Shown: positions 34,350 through 43,182 of the stretch, piece after piece
How positions within the stretch are numbered: the stretch's first letter is position 1
Layout: each line of letters begins with the position of its first letter
Assembly: GCA_020636475.1 (NCBI GenBank)
Contig: JACJXU010000001.1
Span: forward strand, 682,001-746,000
Reading direction: 5' to 3'
Length of the DNA stretch: 64,000 nt
DNA from: Chitinophagales bacterium
Lineage (GTDB): Bacteria > Bacteroidota > Bacteroidia > Chitinophagales > UBA2359
Notes under the pieces: generated by a model
Databases searched by the model: none
Seen by the model: only the letters and a program-made list of their open reading frames with translations
Told to the model about the DNA's origin: nothing
Position numbers and translations under genes: made by a program

Positions 34350-35762
34350 ATGAATAAAATATTTTTTCAATTAATAGTAATAAGCATTTTAATCGGATTT
34401 TACGGTCAGTTGAAAGCAAACAACAAAGACAACGACAAATCTGCCGTGCAAAAAATTGACGTAAACGGCATTACGCTAATCTACAAACCAAGTGTAAAGC
34501 AAGTAATAAGCGCGCAATTATTCATTAAAGGTGGCACGGCAAACTATACGGAACGCGAAGAAGGAATTGAGGCATTGGCACTACAAGCTGCCACACAAGG
34601 AGGCACGAAAAAACATCCCAAAACCGATTACTTCACCCTTTTGGAAAGCACAGGCACTGCTATTAGTGCCGCTTCGGAATACGACTACAGCCTCGTGTCT
34701 CTTCAGTGCCTTACAAACTATTGGGATACTGCTTGGGAGCTATACGCCGAAGCAATTACTCAGCCTGCTTTTGACGAGGGCGAGTTTGAAAACATTCGCG
34801 GACAAATGATAGCTGCTGCCAAAAATGCACAAACCGACCCGGACGAACATTTGCGCAACATTGCCATGAAAAATGTATTTAGCGGAAAAAATTACAGCAA
34901 AATACCACAAGGTACGGAAGAGAGTTTGACTACAATTTCGTTGGAAAGTGTTAAAAGATATTACAATCATTTAATAGGCAAAGACAAATTACTGCTCGTA
35001 GTTGTAGGCGATGTGGACTTAGACGATTTGGTATTGAAAATAAATAAAGCCTTTGGCAATTTGCCCGCACAAGGTATTGCATTTAACAAAGAAGAAAAGC
35101 CTATTTTTAAAGAAAACAACCTCCGCACCGAAAAACGCGACATCGCCACCAACTATGTGCGCGGCTACATGGCAGCTCCGAGCTTAGGCTCCGCCGACGA
35201 AATACCCATGCGCGTAGCTATGTCTATTCTCAGCGACCGCTATTTTGAAGAAGTGCGCACCAAACGCAATTTGTCGTATTCGCCTTACGCTGCTTTCCCT
35301 TCGTCCATCATCAGCAATCCTTATACTTTTGTGTATGTGTCCACCGACAAGCCCAACGAAGCCGTACAAGTAATGACCGATGAAATTCGGAAAATTCATA
35401 AAGAAGGATTTTCTGAAACAGAACTAAAAAATAAAAAAGGAGAATTTTTGACACAATACTACCTAAAACAAGAAACCAATGCAAGTCTTGCTACCAGCTT
35501 AGGTATGGCAGAATTGGCAGGCGACTGGAAAACAACCCAAGATTTTATGCAAAAAGTGAACGACTTAGATGTAGCTTCGCTTAATACTGTTTTTGATAAA
35601 TACACGAATTATATAAAATGGACATATTTGGGCGATACCGGAATTATTGACGAAAATATTTTATTAACTCCCAACAACAAAACGCTTGAGGAATATCTGA
35701 AAGAAATGAAAGAAAAGCCCGCTCCACCGAAACCGATAAGACGAAATGAAAGAGAGCATTAG
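34350..35762 (+). CDS. M16-family peptidase homologue, non-catalytic partner
   Basis: 470 residues, signal peptide (FFQLIVISILIGFYGQLKA). The same fold as the upstream protein (IDVNGITLIYKPSVKQVISA, KDKLLLVVVGDVDLDDLV, VRTKRNLSYSPYAAFPSSI with the R/Y pair of M16C), but the position of HxxEH reads GIEALALQA, so zinc cannot bind. It probably forms the second half of a heterodimeric clamp with the 32947 product. 44-nt gap, same operon. Confidence 0.9.
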   Translation: MNKIFFQLIVISILIGFYGQLKANNKDNDKSAVQKIDVNGITLIYKPSVKQVISAQLFIKGGTANYTEREEGIEALALQAATQGGTKKHPKTDYFTLLESTGTAISAASEYDYSLVSLQCLTNYWDTAWELYAEAITQPAFDEGEFENIRGQMIAAAKNAQTDPDEHLRNIAMKNVFSGKNYSKIPQGTEESLTTISLESVKRYYNHLIGKDKLLLVVVGDVDLDDLVLKINKAFGNLPAQGIAFNKEEKPIFKENNLRTEKRDIATNYVRGYMAAPSLGSADEIPMRVAMSILSDRYFEEVRTKRNLSYSPYAAFPSSIISNPYTFVYVSTDKPNEAVQVMTDEIRKIHKEGFSETELKNKKGEFLTQYYLKQETNASLATSLGMAELAGDWKTTQDFMQKVNDLDVASLNTVFDKYTNYIKWTYLGDTGIIDENILLTPNNKTLEEYLKEMKEKPAPPKPIRRNEREH

Positions 35763-35771
35763 TTTTTGTTT

Positions 35772-37676
35772 TTACATATACTCCCAAGCGGAAAAATAAG
35801 CATTGTGGCTCTGGCAATAATCAATAAACGCTTCAAAAAAAGCATCGCCAGCCAGTGTAGTGCTGTCGCCAATAACAACTAACTTTTTCTTGGCGCGGGT
35901 AAACGCCACATTCAAACGCCGATAGTCTTTCAAAAAACCGATGTCTTGCTTTTCGTTGGAGCGCACCAACGACACGTAAATAATATCCCGCTCCTGTCCT
36001 TGAAACGCATCAATGGTATTTACGCTAATGTGTTCCGTTTGGGCGGCATCGAAATACTGAAGAATTGACTGCTCCATAAAAGTAGCCTGTTCTTTATACG
36101 GTGAAATAATGCCTATTTGCGGAAAATTTTCCGAAGGAAGAATGTTTGCCATAAGTGTATCCAAATGCCGCCACAAAACGCCATATTCTTCGGGATTGTA
36201 AATACTTTTTGTTTCGGGATTGTACTGTTCCTCAAATCCACAGCCCGCCGTATCAATAAATTCTAAGGCTTCGTTTCTGCCATTTTGCAAATTCAGTTGC
36301 CATTCCGAAACCTCTTCGTGTGCTTCCAATTCATTGTTGTAAAACCATTGGTTGGAAAAACCCATAATTTTTTCGTTCATACGGTATTGCACTTTTAGCA
36401 GAGACACCGCTTCGGGAAAATCGCGAATACAACGCTCCAATAAAGTAATGTTAAAACCTTTTTGCTCCGCTTCGCGGCTTTTTACCGTAGGCGGAAGCTG
36501 AAAAGGGTCGCCCGCCAAAATCCACTTATCCGCCTTTTGCAAAGCAATCCAACACGAAGGCTCAAGGGCTTGCCCCGCTTCGTCAATACACAACACGTCA
36601 AAGTGCTTGTCTTCCAAATACTTGTCCGAAGCACCCACTAAGGTACTTATCACCACATCTGCCTCCTCAAAAAGTTTTTGCGCCAAATAATGCTCTATCA
36701 GCAAAATATGATTGCTTATTTCCCTCGCCTCTTGGTACAGTCTTTTTCGGTTTTCGCGCGCTTCGACATTAAAAGTGCGCACAAACTTTCGGGCTTGTTT
36801 ACGGCAATTTTCCGCCTCTTGCTTCATGCGCTTAATTTCTTTGCTTTCCGGCAAATTGTACATTTTTCCTTCCAAGGTATAACCTACAATTTCTTCGTCC
36901 ATCCGCGAAAGATTGCCAATGCGCAGCACATTCAATCCTTCTACGGCAAGGCTGGTACACAACAAATCGGCAGCCGTATTGCTCGGCGCACACGCCAATA
37001 TTTTTTGCTGCAACACTTTGCGCATAAAGTGCATCGCCTTTACCAAAGTAGTCGTTTTTCCTGTACCCGGCGGTCCGTGCAAAAGAGCTAATTCATCGGC
37101 AGCCAACATTTTATTTATCGCCGCCACTTGCGAAACATTCAGCAACCGACTTTCATAAGGCGTTTTTAAGTCGTTGAAAAGAACTTTTTTGTGCAAACAA
37201 ATAATATCGCGGAGTTTGGCAAATCGGTTTCGTTCAGCTTCTTGCGCACTTTTAAGTGCTTTTTCCATTTCCCGATAGGGGCGTTCATCAAAAATTAGTT
37301 CAATCCCAATTTTTCCTTCATTGGTCCATTCGGGAAAATCATCTTCATACAATACTATTTTCACAAAATTGTACCCTACCGCTTGCACAATCGCCTGTAC
37401 GCGCATTACTTCGTAGCCGGGCTGTTGGGTAAAAAAATGAATCCCTTTTCCTGCCGAAAACTGGTGCGGAATATCCGTAAACTTGGTTCGCTCCACTACC
37501 AAAAAAGGTCGGTCGCCCATTCCAAAACCTTGTTCTTTAACAGCAAGCGGATACCACAAAGAACCTTTCTGCTGGCGTTCTGCCATAGATTGGCGCATCA
37601 AGTATTGCGTGTATTGCCGGTAATCCTCTTGTTTTTCTAACGCTAATAAAGCGGCTAATTGCTGTAAGTGTTCCAA
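35772..37676 (-). CDS. SF1 (UPF1/IGHMBP2-like) DNA/RNA helicase
   Basis: About 634 residues from TTG 37676. A TTG at 37703 is also open, but it falls inside a TATTTTTG -7-like octamer (37701-37708), and the family opening (EHLQQLAALLALEKQEDYRQ) fits the later start. Motif I GPPGTGKTTTLVKAM (about 206 from this start), CAPSNTAADLL, motif II DEAGQALEPSCW, GDPFQLPPTV, motif III/IV QYRMNEKIMGFSN, motif V/VI TIDAFQGQERDIIYVSLVRS and RRLNVAFTRAKKKLVVIGD. Known: 5'-3' helicases of the UPF1-like group; role in bacteria poorly defined. It converges on the M16 pair, 9 nt apart. Confidence 0.92.
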   Translation of the reverse strand: MEHLQQLAALLALEKQEDYRQYTQYLMRQSMAERQQKGSLWYPLAVKEQGFGMGDRPFLVVERTKFTDIPHQFSAGKGIHFFTQQPGYEVMRVQAIVQAVGYNFVKIVLYEDDFPEWTNEGKIGIELIFDERPYREMEKALKSAQEAERNRFAKLRDIICLHKKVLFNDLKTPYESRLLNVSQVAAINKMLAADELALLHGPPGTGKTTTLVKAMHFMRKVLQQKILACAPSNTAADLLCTSLAVEGLNVLRIGNLSRMDEEIVGYTLEGKMYNLPESKEIKRMKQEAENCRKQARKFVRTFNVEARENRKRLYQEAREISNHILLIEHYLAQKLFEEADVVISTLVGASDKYLEDKHFDVLCIDEAGQALEPSCWIALQKADKWILAGDPFQLPPTVKSREAEQKGFNITLLERCIRDFPEAVSLLKVQYRMNEKIMGFSNQWFYNNELEAHEEVSEWQLNLQNGRNEALEFIDTAGCGFEEQYNPETKSIYNPEEYGVLWRHLDTLMANILPSENFPQIGIISPYKEQATFMEQSILQYFDAAQTEHISVNTIDAFQGQERDIIYVSLVRSNEKQDIGFLKDYRRLNVAFTRAKKKLVVIGDSTTLAGDAFFEAFIDYCQSHNAYFSAWEYM

Positions 37677-37830
37677 AATGCGATAAATAAGAATTTTTGG
37701 CAAAAATACAGTTTCTTCTTTGGAAATGTTAATGCGTAAAAATTAAGAAAAAAGATATTTTGAGAATACAAATCGTATAAAAATAAAGACTAATAAATCT
37801 TAAAATTGCACGATAATACGGTTAAAATTG

Positions 37831-37838
37831 TAACTTTG
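37831..37838 (+). promoter_or_regulatory. Promoter: TAACTTTG -7 with a TTG at about -33
   Basis: TAACTTTG at 37831-37838, with TTG at 37806-37808 (22-nt spacer, close to the usual 19-21). 45 nt before the ATG at 37883. Confidence 0.5.
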
Positions 37839-37882
37839 TGCCAATATTTACGCCTAAAAAATCGTTGTAAATTAAAAAACAA

Positions 37883-38461
37883 ATGAAAGCATTAAAAACA
37901 TTCTTTTTCTTACTTATTTTGTTGGGGAGTAGTATTCTTTCTGCACAAACCAACCCACCTGCTACCATTACCGAAATTCGTTATTGGCAAGATATGACCA
38001 AAATGGGAAACAATGACGTAATGGTGGACACGATGATTTATTACGGAAACGACCGCGCCGGATTTGCCTATGCCAATGCAAAATGCGTTTCGTATCATTG
38101 CAAAGACACCGATTCGCTTATTTATTCGCTTTTGCCCAAACTTTACACACCCGAAACCGAATGGACTTTGGGTAGCAGCATTATTCGCAAAATGTCGCAG
38201 AAAAATATAACTTTTCAGGGCTTTAATCAAACCGTAAACAAAGTGTATGTGTCCGATTTGGCAAATAAAACTTCGGGCATTGGCGACTATTCTTTGGTAA
38301 CAAAAGATTTTGGCGTTATTTGTCGTTGGAACGCCGATGGCGAGTTTTTTCAGCTTATTCGTATTGACATAGTGCGCAATGGGAAATTGGAAAAAGAATT
38401 AGACATTCTACCATTGTTTGACAGTATCTATTCCTCAGGCATTTTTAACGCCTCCAACTAA
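37883..38461 (+). CDS. Secreted hypothetical protein
   Basis: 192 residues, signal peptide (MKALKTFFFLLILLGSSILSAQ). Mixed alpha/beta, beta-rich end (YSLVTKDFGVICRWNADGEF, FQLIRIDIVRNGKLEKELDI). No recognised family. Its last four bases overlap the end of the convergent MBL gene. Confidence 0.75.
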   Translation: MKALKTFFFLLILLGSSILSAQTNPPATITEIRYWQDMTKMGNNDVMVDTMIYYGNDRAGFAYANAKCVSYHCKDTDSLIYSLLPKLYTPETEWTLGSSIIRKMSQKNITFQGFNQTVNKVYVSDLANKTSGIGDYSLVTKDFGVICRWNADGEFFQLIRIDIVRNGKLEKELDILPLFDSIYSSGIFNASN

Positions 38462-39219
38462 CATACAAGACTGAGTCCGTCATACGCTAAGTGTATGTTG
38501 GGCGGCAATATGCTACTTACTTCCGCGTGCTTGCCCAACTGGTGGCTTATGTGCGTGAAATAAGTTTGCTCGGCATTTATTTTTTGTGCCATTTCGATTG
38601 CTTCTCGTAAAGTAAAGTGGGAAATATGTGGCTCTTTTCGCAGTGCATTAAGTACCAATATTTTACTTCCTGCAATAATTTCTAAAGCCCTATCGTCCAT
38701 AAAATTGGCATCGGTAATGTAAGAAAAATCATTTATCCGAAAGCCCAGCACAGGCAACTGATAGTGCATTACTTCAAAAACTTGAATACACACATCGCCT
38801 AAGTTAAAATTTTGGTAAGCGGCTATGGTATGTTGTGTTATTTGCGGCAAACCCGGATAAGTATTATCAAAAATATACGAAAATCCTTCGCGAATGGCGG
38901 CATGCACTCGCGCCGTAGCATACAGCGGAATATTTTTTTCGCAAATAAAATTGAAAGCCCGCACTTCGTCTATTCCGTTAATGTGGTCGCGGTGTTCGTG
39001 GGTAATGAGTACATCGTCAATATCTTGTACCTCCGCGCGCAGCATTTGTTGCCGAAAGTCGGGTCCTATGTCTATTATAATATTTCTGCCTTTTGTTTCT
39101 ACCAAAACGGCACTGCGCAAGCGTTTGTCACGCGGGTCGATGCTGCGGCATACAGCACAGTTGCACGCTACCATTGGCACGCCCAAAGAAGTACCCGTAC
39201 CTAAGAATGTAATTTTCAC
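38458..39219 (-). CDS. MBL-fold metallohydrolase (PhnP-like)
   Basis: 253 residues. Opening MKITFLGTGTSLGVPMVACN with a CNCAVC cysteine cluster typical of the PhnP-like/YcbX-neighbour group. The metal site HxHxDH is intact (THEHRDHINGID). FEVMHYQLPVLGFRINDFSY, ITDANFMDD, and a closing HISHQLGKH supply further ligands. Known: phosphodiesterase or related hydrolase, cytoplasmic; the substrate of this branch is not defined. Transcribed from a promoter inside the end of rlmN. Confidence 0.88.
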   Translation of the reverse strand: MKITFLGTGTSLGVPMVACNCAVCRSIDPRDKRLRSAVLVETKGRNIIIDIGPDFRQQMLRAEVQDIDDVLITHEHRDHINGIDEVRAFNFICEKNIPLYATARVHAAIREGFSYIFDNTYPGLPQITQHTIAAYQNFNLGDVCIQVFEVMHYQLPVLGFRINDFSYITDANFMDDRALEIIAGSKILVLNALRKEPHISHFTLREAIEMAQKINAEQTYFTHISHQLGKHAEVSSILPPNIHLAYDGLSLVC

Positions 39220-39253
39220 GTATTAAAAATAAATTTGCGGAAACGAATCAAGG

Positions 39254-39261
39254 CAAAGTTA
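39254..39261 (-). promoter_or_regulatory. Candidate -7 element (TAACTTTG) for the MBL hydrolase
   Basis: An exact TAnnTTTG match on minus, 34 nt before the start codon at 39219; it overlaps the last codons of rlmN. Confidence 0.45.
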
Positions 39262-40311
39262 ATTTTTATTGGCTAATTGTCCGCAAGCAGCATCAATATC
39301 TTTGCCGCGACTGCGCCGCAGCGTACAGGTAATGTTTTTGGCTTGCAAATACTGCTGAAAAGCAAATAGCGCATCTTCCTCCGATTTGTGCATACCCGTA
39401 CCTTCTACAGTATTGTATTCAATTAAATTGACTTTGCAAGGAAAATTGCGACAAAAACGCACCAATTCTTTGGCATCTTGCAAACTATCGTTAAAGTTTT
39501 TGAACATTATATACTCAAAATACAGTAAGCGTCCGTTTTTGTTTTGAAAATATTGCAGTGCTTCGCGCAGACTTTCCAAGTTGTTTTGCTCATTGATGGG
39601 CATTATTTCGCTGCGTTTGGCATCGTTGGCGGCATGTAGCGAAAGGGCAAGATTCACTTTCGGATTGTCGTCTGCCAGGCGGTAAATCATTTTGGCAACG
39701 CCTGCCGTAGAAACGGTAATTCTTCGCGGCGACATTCCCAGCGCGTTAGGTTGCGTCAGTTTTTCAATTGCCAGCAATGTATTATTGTAATTGAGTAGCG
39801 GCTCGCCCATTCCCATAAATACAATATTATTCAGGTTTTTTTGAAAATGTTTTTGCGAAAGTTCGTTGAGGGAAATTACTTGGTCGAAAATTTCGGAAGC
39901 GGCTAAGTTGCGCATGCGTTTCATTTTGCCTGTAGCACAAAAAGAACAACTGAGGCTACAGCCCACTTGCGAAGATACGCAGGCGGTGGTGCGCTCGGCT
40001 GTAGGAATAATTACGCCTTCTACCATATAGTGGTCGTGCAAGGCAAAGCGGCACTTAATGGTTTCGTCTTCGCTTTTTTGCAACAGATTTAGCTGAAGTG
40101 TTTGCAAGGTAAAATCTTCGCTGAGTTGTTGTCGCAGGTTTTGGGAGAGATTGGTCATTTGGGAAAAATCTTTGCTCCCTTTTTGCCACAGCCACTGATA
40201 GAGTTGTTTGGCGCGAAAAGCAGGTTCGTTTTTAGATAAAAAATAATTTTGTAATTCTTCTTGCGTAAGTTGGCGAATATCCGGTTTTGCGGAAGTATTA
40301 GTTGGGTTCAT
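39259..40311 (-). CDS. rlmN: Dual-specificity RNA methyltransferase RlmN
   Basis: 350 residues. Radical-SAM motif CSLSCSFC (Cys 118, 122, 125), VFMGMGEPLLNYNNTLLAIE, ITVSTAGVAKMIYRL, LALSLHAANDAKR, and the second catalytic Cys near the C-terminus in DIDAACGQLAN (Cys 345). Known reaction: C2-methylation of A2503 in 23S rRNA and A37 in certain tRNAs. Full length; a -7 element lies 18 nt upstream of the start. Confidence 0.96.
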   Translation of the reverse strand: MNPTNTSAKPDIRQLTQEELQNYFLSKNEPAFRAKQLYQWLWQKGSKDFSQMTNLSQNLRQQLSEDFTLQTLQLNLLQKSEDETIKCRFALHDHYMVEGVIIPTAERTTACVSSQVGCSLSCSFCATGKMKRMRNLAASEIFDQVISLNELSQKHFQKNLNNIVFMGMGEPLLNYNNTLLAIEKLTQPNALGMSPRRITVSTAGVAKMIYRLADDNPKVNLALSLHAANDAKRSEIMPINEQNNLESLREALQYFQNKNGRLLYFEYIMFKNFNDSLQDAKELVRFCRNFPCKVNLIEYNTVEGTGMHKSEEDALFAFQQYLQAKNITCTLRRSRGKDIDAACGQLANKN

Positions 40312-40328
40312 GTTGATAATTTCTGGGG

Positions 40329-40336
40329 CAAAATTA
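40329..40336 (-). promoter_or_regulatory. Candidate -7 element (TAATTTTG) for rlmN
   Basis: TAATTTTGCC on the minus strand fits the consensus about 18 nt before the rlmN ATG, giving a very short leader. Confidence 0.4.
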
Positions 40337-40380
40337 CCATAATTTTTGCGAAATATGCGTTTTTGAAAATACGAAGGCTC

Positions 40381-41514
40381 CTACGCAGAAGGAACAGCTA
40401 CGGACTTGTAGGGCAAGCAAAACACAAATTCCGAACCTTTGTTGGGCTGGCTGTTGGCGTGAATGCTACCTCCTTGCAGTTCTACCAATTGTTTTACAAT
40501 GCTGAGACCTATTCCGTAGCCGGATTGCGCGCCGGAAAGGTTTTGGAGTTGCTTAAATGTTTCAAAAATAGACTGTAAGTTTTCGGCGGGAATACCCATT
40601 CCTGTATCTTTTACCGAAAATTCCAAATAACATTTGTCGGCGGTATTTTTCTGCACTTGGGCATTGAGCATTATTTTTCCTTTGGAAGTAAATTTTAGCG
40701 CATTGTCGATAAGATTGTACAATATTTGCGATAAACGCATAGGGTCGCCGTTTACGTTTTCGGGGAGTTGTGGGTCGGTGTGAAGTTCTATGGGTATGTT
40801 TTTTTGCTGCGACTTGAAGGCGAAGGATGTAAGCAGCGAGTCCAATACTGTTTTGGGGCTAAAGTATTGGTCGTTAAATTTGAAATGAGATAATTGATTG
40901 CGGCTAAGTTGCAGCAGGTCGTTGAGCATATTGTCGAGTCCGCGCGTGGCATCGGCAAGTGTTTTTAGGTACTGTTTGCCTTTGGCATCGTGTACAAAAT
41001 GTTGCAACAAAAAAGTATTGCCGATGATTTCTGTGAGCGGGAGTTTGATGTCGTGGGCGATTTGGGCAAAAAACTGCTGATGAATTTCCATTTGTTTGCG
41101 CAGTTGGTCCAACTCTGAAAGAGAATTTCCCGACGACGAAGCAGCAGTTTTATCGTTTATAGTATAAGCCGGATTTTGTTTGTCTTTTTCCAAATAAAAA
41201 TACCAGTTTGTGCTTGTTTTTTGTACATATACATTCAACTGGTACGTCTCATTATTGAATTGAAAACTCTGTTTCGGAAATTTTTTGGTAATTCCATCGG
41301 AAATATGCTGCATTTCTTTTACCAAGTTTTTGAGCAAGGGAATGTACTCAAAAATACTTTTTTCGCGATAATTTTCCGTAGAAAACAAGGTGTCGCAACT
41401 TTCTACAATAAAACCATTGAGGCTGCAAATGAGTACTTGCAACTTTGGGGCAATAAACTGTAGTTTTATGTTATCTATTGGTGTGGTCTTCAAATTTTTA
41501 GCGTTTTTATCCAA
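40381..41514 (-). CDS. Cytoplasmic sensor histidine kinase
   Basis: 377 residues. No transmembrane segment. The N-terminal 120 residues are PAS-like (LQVLICSLNGFIVESC, YQLNVYVQKTSTNWYFYLEK); a short Ser-rich linker leads to the HisKA helix with H-box QIAHDIKLPLTEIIG (His 154). ATPase domain: N-box NLIDNALKFTSKG, G1 DTGMGIP, F-box IFETFKQL, G2 GYGIGLSIVKQL. No response regulator is fused or adjacent; the sigma-54-type regulator at 44426 is the nearest and is not evidently paired. Confidence 0.92.
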   Translation of the reverse strand: MDKNAKNLKTTPIDNIKLQFIAPKLQVLICSLNGFIVESCDTLFSTENYREKSIFEYIPLLKNLVKEMQHISDGITKKFPKQSFQFNNETYQLNVYVQKTSTNWYFYLEKDKQNPAYTINDKTAASSSGNSLSELDQLRKQMEIHQQFFAQIAHDIKLPLTEIIGNTFLLQHFVHDAKGKQYLKTLADATRGLDNMLNDLLQLSRNQLSHFKFNDQYFSPKTVLDSLLTSFAFKSQQKNIPIELHTDPQLPENVNGDPMRLSQILYNLIDNALKFTSKGKIMLNAQVQKNTADKCYLEFSVKDTGMGIPAENLQSIFETFKQLQNLSGAQSGYGIGLSIVKQLVELQGGSIHANSQPNKGSEFVFCLPYKSVAVPSA

Positions 41515-41574
41515 AAATTAAGGTGAAGATTAAAAAGGTAAGTTAGGCAAATTTTTATAAAAATGAACTATTTT

Positions 41575-42111
41575 CTAAAAGTTGTTTTTCCACATCATCG
41601 ATTCTACGGGTTTTAAGGAGCGTTCGGTGTATTTGGCGTTTGGTTTGTGTTTGTACAAGTTCTCCACTTCGCCGGATATTTCAAAATAAATAAGTTGCCC
41701 GATGGGCATTCCGGCATAAATACGGACAGGCTGCACGCAAGAAATTTCGAGTGTCCAAGTATTACAAAAACCTACATCGCCTTTGCCTGCCGTAGCATGA
41801 ATATCAATGCCCAAACGCCCTACGCTGGATTTTCCTTCCAAAAAGGGCACGTGTTTGTGGGTTTCGGTATATTCTTCGGTTACGCCCAAATATATGGTGT
41901 TTGGTTGAATAACGTAGCCTTCTACGGGAATGATAATTTCGTCCACTATATTGTGTTGCCTTGCATCTAATTCTCGGTTTTTGTACACCGCCAAGTAGCG
42001 ACCCAAGTGTACATCGTAGGAGTTGCTGCCCAAGTTTTGTCGGTCAAAAGGTTCAATAAGAATACTACCATGGGCAATTTCTTCTAATATTTTTAAGTCG
42101 GATAATATCAT
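41575..42111 (-). CDS. dcd: dCTP deaminase
   Basis: 178 residues from the ATG at 42111 (MILSDLKILEEIAHGSILIE), the normal start for the family; the frame continues upstream into the WD40 gene. NLGSNSYDVHLG, EGKSSVGRLGIDIHATAGKG, GDVGFCNTWTLEISCVQPVR (Glu in the active site region) and MPIGQLIYFEI match Dcd/DUT. Known: dCTP to dUTP (or to dUMP in bifunctional members). 23 nt downstream of the WD40 gene. Confidence 0.94.
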   Translation of the reverse strand: MILSDLKILEEIAHGSILIEPFDRQNLGSNSYDVHLGRYLAVYKNRELDARQHNIVDEIIIPVEGYVIQPNTIYLGVTEEYTETHKHVPFLEGKSSVGRLGIDIHATAGKGDVGFCNTWTLEISCVQPVRIYAGMPIGQLIYFEISGEVENLYKHKPNAKYTERSLKPVESMMWKNNF

Positions 42112-42134
42112 TTGCTGTAAAATTCTTTTCAAAA

Positions 42135-43061
42135 TTAGTGAAATAATACGTTCCAAGCAATAATATTTCCATCATCTCCGGCACTGAGGAGTATGCGCTT
42201 CGAAGGAATCCACCACAAAGTATTCACAGAATAACGGTGCATTGAGGCATTTTTTTCGGAATTTAGCACTTTTTCGAGTTGGTAGGTTTCGTTTTGCCAG
42301 AGTTTGATACTTTTATCGCGCGAAGCCGTAGCAAAATACGGTAGCGGTGCCAAAGAAACAATCCGATTGATAGTGAAATGATGTGCCGGAATGCGGTGCG
42401 ACAATTCGTAGGAGTGGTCCATATTTTTTTTCCAAATGGATAAATATGCGTCTTTCCCGCCACTGAGAATTACTTGTTCGTGCGGCAAAAAACAGACATC
42501 AAAGACCGAGTCATTGTGTCCTTGCGCCAATTTTTGCACCAAGGAATTGTTGTGCCAATTAAGGAGGTAAATTTGCGAATCGCTGCAAGCAAAAGCGAGC
42601 ATGTTTTCCGAAGCAAGCCAAACGCTTCTGCGCAAGGCTTTGTCGGAAACTTTTATTTGAAACTCTTTTTGGAGCGTGTTTTTGTCGAATACATAAAAAG
42701 TGCCGTTTTTGCAGCACAAACCTATTTTGTTGCCTATTTCGGTGCTGTGATAAATGGTTCCGGGCAGTGTTATTATGTCGTGGGCGAGTTGTTTTTGCAG
42801 CAGGTCTATTTTGTACATACCGCCGTTCATTCCGCCGGCGAGCAAAAATTGTTCTTGTTCATAAAGGCTAAGGGAAAAAATTTGTTCGGGAAGGCGCGCA
42901 ATCAATTTTCCCATATTTCCTTGTGCAAAGTCCCACTGCACAATATTGCCATTGCCATCTGCCGACCAAAATATGTCGGGATTTAAAGCAGAACCCACCA
43001 AACTATAAACCGCCGCCTTATGACCATTGAATATTCCTTGTTGATGTATTTCGAGGGGCAT
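42135..43061 (-). CDS. WD40-repeat protein
   Basis: 308 residues. Six or seven WD-like repeats with GH/WD ends: NGHKAAVYSLVGSALNPDIF and WSADGNGNIVQWDF, GHNDSVFDVCFLPHEQVILS and GGKDAYLSIWK, HHFTINRIVSLAPLPYFATA and SRDKSIKLWQN, HRYSVNTLWWIPSKRILLSA and GDDGNIIAWNV. No signal peptide, so cytoplasmic. It should form a beta-propeller scaffold; its partner is unknown. It probably shares an operon with dcd. Confidence 0.88.
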   Translation of the reverse strand: MPLEIHQQGIFNGHKAAVYSLVGSALNPDIFWSADGNGNIVQWDFAQGNMGKLIARLPEQIFSLSLYEQEQFLLAGGMNGGMYKIDLLQKQLAHDIITLPGTIYHSTEIGNKIGLCCKNGTFYVFDKNTLQKEFQIKVSDKALRRSVWLASENMLAFACSDSQIYLLNWHNNSLVQKLAQGHNDSVFDVCFLPHEQVILSGGKDAYLSIWKKNMDHSYELSHRIPAHHFTINRIVSLAPLPYFATASRDKSIKLWQNETYQLEKVLNSEKNASMHRYSVNTLWWIPSKRILLSAGDDGNIIAWNVLFH

Positions 43062-43079
43062 TTTTTTTTATACAAAAAA

Positions 43080-43121
43080 AACAAAAAGCCATCGAATTTG
43101 CAAATTCGATGGCTTTTTGTT
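43080..43121 (-). terminator. Terminator: 42-bp perfect palindrome
   Basis: An unbroken palindrome with arms ACAAAAAGCCATCGAATTTG and CAAATTCGATGGCTTTTTGT plus one more A/T pair. It would end minus-strand transcription from the TIR gene (stop at 43183) and has a T run on both strands. Confidence 0.85.
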
Positions 43122-43182
43122 GGTTTAGATATTAGTATTGATAAGGTATTTGGCGAATGTTGGTTCAGTATTTAACAACAAT

